Assembly (NCBI GenBank): GCA_035296325.1
Contig: DATHBD010000080.1
Span: 1 to 21,178, forward strand
DNA from: DATHBD01 sp035296325
Lineage (GTDB): Bacteria > Actinomycetota > Actinomycetes > Mycobacteriales > Micromonosporaceae
Length of the DNA stretch: 21,178 bases
Reading direction: 5' to 3'
The notes beneath the pieces are model-generated. The model was not told the origin of the DNA. It searched no databases and worked only from the letters and a program-made list of their open reading frames with translations. Shown in pieces: positions 7,567 through 13,895 of the stretch; within the stretch, counting starts at the first letter, position 1, and each line of letters begins with the position of its first letter. Made by a program: the position numbers and the translations under genes.

Positions 7567-7649
7567 GCGAGGGCCCAGCCTACCTGCCGGCGTGTACCCA
7601 CGGGTGACAGGGCGTACCAGCCGGTCCCAACCGCTCCTGGGCTGCGGCA

Positions 7650-7935
7650 ACGTCGACCGGTGGATCACACGACGAGCACACCAGACGGCACAGCGGGCCC
7701 GCGTGCTAACCGCGGCCATCGCGGACATTCCTGTCGCGGCTCTGTGGGATGGAGATCGCAACAAACCATTCACCGGCGGTCGCGGACAACGGACACTGCT
7801 TCTCCGCCGACCTTCTGATGGGTATCGCCTCGTTGCAGGACGACGGGCATGCTGGACCACGGCGACCGCGTCCTCCTGCTGGCTACCAGCCCGAGGTCAT
7901 GGTCGATGATCGCCCTCGAGTACGCCGTCGGATGA
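7650..7935 (+). pseudogene. C-terminal remnant of a ketosynthase III (FabH-like) gene
   Basis: Three plus-strand frames must be joined. The first gives WITRRAHQTAQ and IADIPVAALWDGDRN. The second, from about 7749, gives ADNGHCFSADLLMGIASLQD. The third, from about 7850, gives MLDHGDRVLLLATSPRSWSM and ends at TGA 7933-7935. This order (HQ motif, GHCFSADL, then GDRVLLLATSP..WSM) resembles the C-terminal part of ketoacyl-ACP synthase III-like enzymes. The reading frame changes near 7750 and again near 7846-7852, and the N-terminal half is absent. The stop overlaps the start of the next gene as ATGA, so the two were once coupled. The identification rests on short motifs. Confidence 0.45.
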
Positions 7936-8600
7936 CCGACGCCGCCGAGGGCGACGACGTGGTCCCGGCATGGATCGTGGACCTGGACATCGACTGTACG
8001 AACCTGATCGCCGAACTCGACCCGGCTGAGGCCGTCCGCCTCGCCGCCATCCCGATACCGCAGGCCACCCGGCAATATGTGACTGCACACATGGCGGTCC
8101 GCCGGATCGCCGCCGGGTCCTGCAATGTGCATCCCCATCGGCTCCGCTGGGTTCACGGTCCGAACGCAAGCCGGAGATCGGCTTCCCCCGTACCGGTCCG
8201 CACGTCAGCCTGACCCATGGCGGCCGGTTCGCCGCCGTCTCGGTGTCACCGCTGCGGCCGGAGGGTGTCGACCTGGAACAGGTACGCGCGACGCCGCCGT
8301 TATTGCCTGCCGGCGCACGCCACCTAAAATCAGCCACGGGGCGGCTGGACCCCAGTGCGTTCTGTCAGATCTGGACCCGGATGGAGGCATGCGTCAAGGC
8401 GGCCGGAGCCCGGGTCGTCGACGGCCTTGGCCTGCCGGTGACGCATCCGGGAGTGGTGTCAGCGTCGCGGGGCCATTGGCCGGACAAACCTTCCACGTAC
8501 GCGACGTCGAAGTCCCGGACGGATATCGGGCTGCAGTGGCAGTCGCGGGCGCGGCCGCGTTCACCGTGTCCGTGCACCGCTGGACACGGCCGCCGTCCGG
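7932..8600 (+). pseudogene. 4'-phosphopantetheinyl transferase (Sfp type), two frameshifts
   Basis: The start ATG at 7932 overlaps the upstream stop. The first segment gives PAWIVDLDID, then TRQYVTAHMAVRRIAAG and LRWVHGPN. A base is missing at about 8166, since the family expects HGPNGKPE. The next frame gives KPEIGFPRTGPHVSLTHGGR, then EGVDLEQV and the Sfp metal-binding block FCQIWTRMEACVKAAG (family WTRKEAYLKA, here Met and Cys replace usual residues). A second base is missing at about 8473, after which VRDVEVPDGYRAAVAVAG completes the fold. Sfp enzymes attach phosphopantetheine to carrier proteins of fatty acid, polyketide or peptide synthesis. Both lesions are one-base losses in G or C runs. 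No proper stop is found before the convergent hydrolase gene. Confidence 0.72.
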
Positions 8601-8607
8601 GCGGCAG

Positions 8608-9462
8608 TCACCCGTCGAGGAAGCCGGTGACAAGTTCGCGGAACAGGCCCGGCTCCTCGACCCACGGGCGGTGCCCGGAGCCGGGCATGATCTCCAGGCG
8701 CCCGCCGGAGTGGCACTCGGCGACGGCGCGCGCCGGAGCCGTACCGCTCATGCCGTCCGATGCGCCCGCCAGTACGAGCACCGGTACGCGGGACGCAGCC
8801 AGCCGGGCCAGCCGTTGCGCGGCGGTATCGGCGGTAGCTGAGCCCGCGTAGAACGCATCCCGCAGCCAGGGCAACGGCGTGGCGTGGCCCGGCACGTATT
8901 CGGCGCGCCGTTCGGCGCTCCATCGGTGCCAGTAGAACGGAGTGAGCCGCGCCTGCAACATGGCCTGTTCACTGGCTGCGGCTCCCTCGCGTAGGAGCCG
9001 GTCCGCTTCGGCGCTGTCGGTGTACCAGGGTTCGCCGTGGCGCGATGCGCGCAGTGCGGCGAGCTCCGCAGGGTCCGGCTCACGGGCCGCGCGCCCGACC
9101 GGAGCCACCAACACGAGCCGACGCACGGTGCCGGTGAACCGAGCGGCGTGTTCCTGCGCCGTTAGGCAGCCCGCGGAGTGGGCGAGCACATCGATGCGGT
9201 CCAGCTGGAGATGCCGGCGCAAACTCTCGACATCGCGGGCCTGAGCGGTGAAGGACACGGTGGTCCGGTCGTCGGGCACCGCGGAGCGTCCAGCGGCCCG
9301 GGCGTCGGCGAAAATGATTCTGCGATGTACGGTCAGGCCACCGAGGTCGGCAAGGTAGCGCGAATCCATGCCCGGTCCGCCTGGAAGCGCAACCACTGGG
9401 GGGCCGACACCCAACTCGTGGTAATGGAGACGCAAGCCGTCGTAGGAGGTGAAGAAAGGCAC
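8608..9462 (-). CDS. Alpha/beta hydrolase, proline iminopeptidase-like
   Basis: This is a 284-residue protein of full family length. Visible elements are the oxyanion-hole region ALPGGPGMDS (27-34), the nucleophile elbow AHSAG with Ser96, the acid in LAGASDGM (Asp236) and the base in GSGHRPW (His264). The triad is complete and in normal order, with a helical cap region between about 120 and 205 that sets substrate choice. The fold supports peptidase, esterase or thioesterase activity; the exact substrate is not readable. The start is GTG at 9462 with only a weak ribosome binding site. It converges on the broken phosphopantetheinyl transferase, and unlike its neighbours it shows no frameshift. 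Confidence 0.82.
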   Translation of the reverse strand: MPFFTSYDGLRLHYHELGVGPPVVALPGGPGMDSRYLADLGGLTVHRRIIFADARAAGRSAVPDDRTTVSFTAQARDVESLRRHLQLDRIDVLAHSAGCLTAQEHAARFTGTVRRLVLVAPVGRAAREPDPAELAALRASRHGEPWYTDSAEADRLLREGAAASEQAMLQARLTPFYWHRWSAERRAEYVPGHATPLPWLRDAFYAGSATADTAAQRLARLAASRVPVLVLAGASDGMSGTAPARAVAECHSGGRLEIMPGSGHRPWVEEPGLFRELVTGFLDG

Positions 9463-9629
9463 AATCGACAGCTTCGCACGTGTGGATCGCCGCCATGAAC
9501 CGGCCGCTGATCCTCACCGAATCGCCCTCAGGTAATGCTGCCGGTTGCGCCTGCTGGGCTCGGAAGCTCGAGGACGCCGACGGCGCGACGTCGGAGTTCA
9601 CATCGCAAGGTCCCATCCATAGCGAGGCC

Positions 9630-10405
9630 ATCCCCGCGGATCCGGTTGTAGACGGCGGTCAGGCCCATCGCCTTGCGGGCTTCAAAGACGGTTTGTTGCA
9701 CCTCGCGGCGGGTGCGTTCGGTGCCCTCGACGATCAGCTCGTCGACCCGGCCGGAGTCGTTGTCATAGCGGGCGCGGCGTTCACGCATCGGGTCGAGGAA
9801 CGCGTTGAGCGCGGCGGCGAGCTTCTCCTTGACCTCGACGTCGCCGACTCGGCCTTGGCGGTAGCGGACTTGAGGTCGTCGTCGACCGCCGCGTGGTCGG
9901 GGTTGAAGACGTCGTGGTAGGCGAACACGGGGGTTGCCTTCCACCGTGCCCGGCACTTCGGCGCGGACCCGATTCGGGTCCGTGTACATCCCCGTGACCT
10001 TCTTGCGCACCACGGCTGGCTCCTCGGACAGGGCGATGGCGTTGCCTAGGCTCTTGCTCATCTTGGCCCGGCCGTCGGTGCCGATCAGTGTGGGAGTGTC
10101 CGCGTGCACCAGTTCCGGTATGGGGAAGACGTCACCGTAGAGGTGGCTGAAGCGGCGGGCGATCTCCCTGGTGACCTCGACGTGGGCGGCGTTGTCCTTG
10201 CCGACCGGCACGACGTGCGCTTTGACGCAGAGGATGTCTGCGGCCTGCAGCACGGGGTAGCCGAGCAGCCCGTACGGCATCTCGTCCTTGCCGGCGTCGC
10301 GGGCCATGTCCTTGAGCGACGCCAACCCGCTCCAACCGGGGGGCGGGTGACGAGGTTCTGGAACAGGGTGTTGAGGTCGCCGACCTCCTGGCACCACCGA
10401 GGTCG
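9630..10405 (-). pseudogene. trpS: Tryptophanyl-tRNA synthetase remnant
   Basis: The minus strand carries much of a class I TrpS: EVGDLNTLFQNLVTRP, LKDMARDAGKDEMPYGLLGY, VPVGKDNAAHVEVTREIARR, and the ATP-binding motif in GRAKMSKSLGN. Then follow MYTDPNRVRAEVPGTVEGNP, FAYHDVFNPDHAAVDD and the C-terminal helices to KAMGLTAVYNRIRG. These pieces lie in several frames. Extra bases are needed to explain shifts near 10337-10360 (C run, then GGTTGG). A second pair of shifts around 9860-9940 moves the FAYHDVFNPD block out of frame and back. The N-terminal Rossmann part with the HIGH motif is missing. It cannot make active enzyme as read; the cell must have another trpS. Confidence 0.85.
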
Positions 10406-10679
10406 CCGTCGAGCGCGGCGAGGAAGGTCTCGTCGTCGTCCGCGAGATGTGTCGTACATCGGTGCACGATGCGGACGTGTCCATGGAGAGCCGTCGACGA
10501 GCCTCAGTACCCGGGCTGACCTGCGCAGCGACTGAGTCGGGTGGCGGCCAGGTTCCATGAACCATTGCATTCACCGTCAACTGGAAGTTGCGGATGTCCC
10601 GACTGTTGCCGGTGGGTCTGCGCCCCCGTCGGCGGCCAGCAGGACGAGGTGTCGCGGGCGTCGCTCGGTATCTGCGCGC
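10406..10679. other. Stretch between the trpS remnant and the TetR gene
   Basis: No supported gene. On the minus strand a short acidic block (LADDDETFLAALDGDLGG) at about 10395-10450 might be decayed upstream trpS sequence, but I cannot match it to the family. The rest has no coding signature. Confidence 0.4.
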
Positions 10680-10696
10680 GCGGCGGAGTCCGCCGC
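10680..10696 (-). terminator. GC-rich hairpin just after the TetR stop codon
   Basis: An 8-bp perfect inverted repeat GCGGCGGA/TCCGCCGC with a one-base centre lies 10 bases past the TetR stop. With a minimal three-base loop it makes a 7-bp all-GC stem. It lacks a U-tract, as many actinobacterial terminators do, and would end the long minus-strand gene set. Confidence 0.4.
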
Positions 10697-10705
10697 CCCT
10701 CTCGG

Positions 10706-11422
10706 TCAGTCGGGACTGCTGAGCGTCTGGTTGTCATGCCGGGCAGGGCTGCTGGCCGACGGCGCTTCAGGAGGCCGGGTCGGCGCGGTCTTGGACAACA
10801 GGTCCACCAGCGCATCGATGGCGACACCAGTGTTGACCGAGCTGTCCAACAGCCACTGGACCTGCAGCCCGTTGACCGTCCCGGCGATCATCGTGGCGAG
10901 CGCCTCGAGGTCCACCTCACCGATCTCGCCGTCTCGCGCTGCCTCCTGGAGGCAGCGCGAGACGTAGGCGCGGATCTCGGTCAGCCGCATGCGCACGTGG
11001 GCGACCACGTGCTCCGAGGCGTCCTCATACAGCGCTTCGGCCTGCAGGGTCTGGACGAACTTGACGTGCACGTCGTCCCGGGGGGCGTCCACGAAGTTGC
11101 GCATCGCCCGGAGGCCGTCGAGTCCGCCGCCGGTGCCAGTGTCAGGGCCCTGGCGCTCCGCCCACCGACGTGCCTGCTGGATGGCTTCCTTGAACAGCGC
11201 CTCCTTGGACCCGAAGTGATGAAGCACCCCCGTTCGGGTGAGCCCCACCCGCTCGGCGACGGCCTGCAAAGTGGTCTTGGCGTAGCCGTGGCGCGCGAAG
11301 ACCACCATGGCGCTGCGAAGAATGGCGCTGCGGTTCTCGGCACTCGCCTCGAGCTGGCGCTCCGAGCGTGAACGCCGCCGTTTGGGGGCGATTTCCGAGG
11401 CATACTCGGTCACGGGTGGCAT
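10706..11422 (-). CDS. TetR/AcrR family transcriptional regulator
   Basis: This 238-residue protein has an N-terminal TetR DNA-binding domain at about 30-78. The helices read AILRSAMVVFARHGYAKTTL, then the recognition part VAERVGLTRTGVLHHFGSKE. A basic leader (PKRRRSRSERQ) precedes it. The remainder (80-215) is the usual all-helical ligand-binding and dimer domain, and the last 25 residues are a disordered tail. The gene begins 33 bases after the flavin monooxygenase stop and is probably the last gene of the catabolic set. TetR proteins usually repress and release DNA on binding a pathway compound. The 18-bp palindrome at 20465-20482, in the promoter of the flavin reductase gene, is the best candidate operator in the window; that link is inferred. 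Confidence 0.88.
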   Translation of the reverse strand: MPPVTEYASEIAPKRRRSRSERQLEASAENRSAILRSAMVVFARHGYAKTTLQAVAERVGLTRTGVLHHFGSKEALFKEAIQQARRWAERQGPDTGTGGGLDGLRAMRNFVDAPRDDVHVKFVQTLQAEALYEDASEHVVAHVRMRLTEIRAYVSRCLQEAARDGEIGEVDLEALATMIAGTVNGLQVQWLLDSSVNTGVAIDALVDLLSKTAPTRPPEAPSASSPARHDNQTLSSPD

Positions 11423-11455
11423 GTCGATAACCTATCCGGGAGGGGCCGCGCCGTG

Positions 11456-12613
11456 TCAGGTGCGGTAGGCGGGGCGGACCTCGTCGTCCGCTATCGGAGC
11501 GAAGAAGCTCAGTTCCAGTTGCGGGGCGACCTCCTCGAGGAAGAGCGCGAATGACCTCTCGAAGAGGTCAGGCGTTCCCCGATCGGGATCGAAGCGGCCG
11601 ACGGTGAAACGCACGTTGAGGTGAGGAATGCCGACGGCCTCGTACTGCTTGATCTGGGTCGTCACGCTCGATGGATCCCCGACGATCAACCATCCCTGCA
11701 CGTAGGTGGAGTTGCGGACGATCGGATCGCCCTTCGAGCCGAAGACGGGCGGCTGGAACTGGTGCGTGGACAGGTCGAAGTCCGCCATCTCGCGCATCGA
11801 CCGACCATCGGTGGTCCGGTCCATGAACGGCGCATCGCCACTGAGTCGCTCGGCAAGCTCCCACGCCTCGTCGTCGGTCTCGGCCACGATCACGTTGCGC
11901 GTGACCAGGGACCGCGTCCGGGCCGTGCCGATAACGTCGTCCGAGAACCCGGCGCTGCGCATCGCTGAGCGATGCAGACCCATCTTGTGGGCCGCGACCG
12001 CTGGTGGGCAGGGGCCCAGGAGTAGGGGCAGTCCCCGCGCTCCGATGTTCGCGATGGTGCTGTCGGTGTTCGAGCCGATGGCCATCAGGGGTCCACCGTC
12101 GCGCCACGATGCCGGCATCAGCCGGCCATTGAGTGCCCCGCGGCCCCACTTCGTCTCATAGCGCAGCGGAGCATCCCCGGGCGCATGGAGGAACGCCTTC
12201 TCGAGGATCTCGAAGTTGCTGGCGAACAGCGCGTCACGATCGCGCGGGTCGATGCCGAAGTTGTCCCAGTCAGGCACCGGACCCACCCGTCCCGCGGACA
12301 TCCCGAGCAGGAACTTGCCCCGGGTCAGGAGGTCCGCCACGCTCGCGTCCTCGGCCAGCCGTAACGGATGGTGGAAGGGCAACGGCACGATCGTGGTGCC
12401 GAACCACGCCTCACCAAGCTGGCCTGCCATATGACCGGCCATGATGAACGGGTTGCAGTAGGGCTCGTAGTCGTTGAAGTGCTGCTCGCCGAAGGTCACC
12501 ATCGCGAAGCCGGCTGAGGCGGCACGTGAGGCCTGGTCGATGCACAGATCGACGACCGCGGCGTCGTCCCGGGCGTCTCGGGAGAAGGGCCCGACAAAGA
12601 TGGACAGGTACAT
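11456..12613 (-). CDS. LLM-class flavin-dependent monooxygenase (luciferase-like)
   Basis: The product has 385 residues when started at ATG 12613. That start overlaps the TGA of the binding-protein gene (TGATG) and has AAAGGCGGG upstream. A further upstream start is possible on paper, but its extra 67 residues are Arg-rich and overlap real coding. The sequence follows the luciferase-like TIM barrel: FATL-type start YLSIFVGPF, the block FGEQHFNDYEPYCNP (EHHF in relatives), TTIVPLPFHHPLRLAEDASV, and LTRGKFLLGMSAGR. A long C-terminal part follows with VQGWLIVGDPSSVTTQI. Such enzymes use reduced FMN and O2 to hydroxylate or cleave organic substrates and need a separate flavin reductase; one is encoded at 19869-20426. 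The substrate is unknown. Confidence 0.88.
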   Translation of the reverse strand: MYLSIFVGPFSRDARDDAAVVDLCIDQASRAASAGFAMVTFGEQHFNDYEPYCNPFIMAGHMAGQLGEAWFGTTIVPLPFHHPLRLAEDASVADLLTRGKFLLGMSAGRVGPVPDWDNFGIDPRDRDALFASNFEILEKAFLHAPGDAPLRYETKWGRGALNGRLMPASWRDGGPLMAIGSNTDSTIANIGARGLPLLLGPCPPAVAAHKMGLHRSAMRSAGFSDDVIGTARTRSLVTRNVIVAETDDEAWELAERLSGDAPFMDRTTDGRSMREMADFDLSTHQFQPPVFGSKGDPIVRNSTYVQGWLIVGDPSSVTTQIKQYEAVGIPHLNVRFTVGRFDPDRGTPDLFERSFALFLEEVAPQLELSFFAPIADDEVRPAYRT

Positions 12614-13875
12614 CACGACCCGCCTTTCGGTGCCGAAGTGCCAGGAGCGGTGGACGCCAGATCGTGCCAGGCGCCATCGGTGGGAACGTACTGACCGTCC
12701 TTCACCTTGTAGTACTGCCACTGGTCGTTGTAGAGGCGAGGCACGACCGGGCTGTCGGCCACCGGCTCGCAGAAGTTCACGTGCGGGTAGACATTGCCGA
12801 CGTTGACGTCGCACATGGTGGGGATGGTATCGAGAATTGCCTTTGCGCTCACCTCGCCGGACTTGGCCAGGGCCTGCTTCAGCAGCTGGACGCTGGACCA
12901 GCCCACCTGCGCGAACTCGTTCAAGTTCATGGCGACCTGCTTCTGGTCACCATCGAGGTAGTCACTCAGCTCGCTCCTGAACTGCTTCACCATCGGGTCG
13001 TCCGAGGTGGGCAGCAGCGCGGAGCCCAGCACCAAGATGCCCTCGGAGGCTGCGCCGAGGGGAGGGAGGAACTGCGGTGTGAGAGCGCCCGAGCTCGTGA
13101 TGATCTTGCCTGTGAAGCCCAGCTTCTTCAGACCCAGGATGTACTTGACGTTGGTCTGGCCGTCGCCTCCGTAGGTGAAGCAGTCCGGCTTGAAGGCCAA
13201 CGCCGTGGTCAGGCTCGGGGTGATGTCGGCGATCCCCGGCTGGATCAGCTGGATGTCCACGCTCACGCCCATCCCCGCCGCCAGCTTCTTCTGCTCCGCT
13301 GCGGTCTGCTCGCTACCGGGGTTCGCCGGCAGGATCGCCGTCACCCTCGCGCATCCGCTGTCGGCCCACAGCTTGCTCATTGCGGGTCCGGACAGGACCG
13401 GACCGGGATCGAACTGGAACGAGACGGGGCTGGTGAACTCCGCCGGCGTCGTGGGCAGGCCGCCGAGGTAGGGAATTTTCGCCTCCTCCAGCACTGGCAG
13501 CAGCGTCGAGGCGCCGATCGGGTCGAACGTCCCGACGACCGCGATGTCCTTGTTCGCCACTGCTGTGCGAGCGCATTGCGCGGAGCTGTTCGGATCACCC
13601 TTGGAGTCGCACACGTCGACCTTGATCATGCGCCCGTCGATCCCGCCGTTGGCATTGATCGCCTCGGCGGCCGCCTTCACGCCGGTCGCGCCGTATGGGA
13701 AGGCGATACCGCCAAAGGCCGCGCCGGGAGTCTGAATTCCAATGTTCATGATGCGGATGGTGTCGTCGGAGCTGTCGCCTGACTCCGACCCCCGCAATAC
13801 GGAGCAGGCGCTCGCGCCTGTCGTCATCACCAGCGCGATCAGCACTGCCCCCGGTAGGTTCCTCTTTCTGCTCAT
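12613..13875 (-). CDS. Branched-chain-type ABC transporter substrate-binding lipoprotein (LivK-like)
   Basis: This is a 420-residue protein. ATG 13875 is preferred because AGGAAGG lies seven bases upstream and it gives a proper lipoprotein signal (basic MSRKR, hydrophobic core, GASAC with Cys24). An ATG at 13899 overlaps the upstream stop and would add eight residues. The mature part is a type I periplasmic-binding fold (Peripla_BP_6): IRIMNIGIQTPGAAFGG, AAAEAINANGGIDGR, VVGTFDPIGASTLLPVLEEA and FKPDCFTYGGDGQTN are in the expected order. Cysteine pairs near the middle and the C-terminus suggest disulfides. It should capture the substrate outside the cell for the LivHMG/LivF transporter. Besides amino acids, this class binds amides, urea and aromatic acids, so the name does not fix the ligand. 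Confidence 0.92.
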   Translation of the reverse strand: MSRKRNLPGAVLIALVMTTGASACSVLRGSESGDSSDDTIRIMNIGIQTPGAAFGGIAFPYGATGVKAAAEAINANGGIDGRMIKVDVCDSKGDPNSSAQCARTAVANKDIAVVGTFDPIGASTLLPVLEEAKIPYLGGLPTTPAEFTSPVSFQFDPGPVLSGPAMSKLWADSGCARVTAILPANPGSEQTAAEQKKLAAGMGVSVDIQLIQPGIADITPSLTTALAFKPDCFTYGGDGQTNVKYILGLKKLGFTGKIITSSGALTPQFLPPLGAASEGILVLGSALLPTSDDPMVKQFRSELSDYLDGDQKQVAMNLNEFAQVGWSSVQLLKQALAKSGEVSAKAILDTIPTMCDVNVGNVYPHVNFCEPVADSPVVPRLYNDQWQYYKVKDGQYVPTDGAWHDLASTAPGTSAPKGGS

Positions 13876-13895
13876 GCCACACCTTCCTGATGCAC

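Noticed and set aside
7372..7860. Minus-strand open frame containing ALVAQGIEHRFP
   Set aside because: That peptide is the well-known false translation of a tRNA-Arg gene, which is annotated instead.
12614..12814. Upstream start adding 67 residues to the luciferase-like enzyme
   Set aside because: The added part is Arg-rich and lies inside the binding-protein coding region; ATG 12613 has a ribosome binding site and fits the family start.
12526..13782. Long plus-strand open frame opposite the binding-protein gene
   Set aside because: Antisense shadow of the LivK-like gene and the start of the monooxygenase; no motifs and shadow-type composition.
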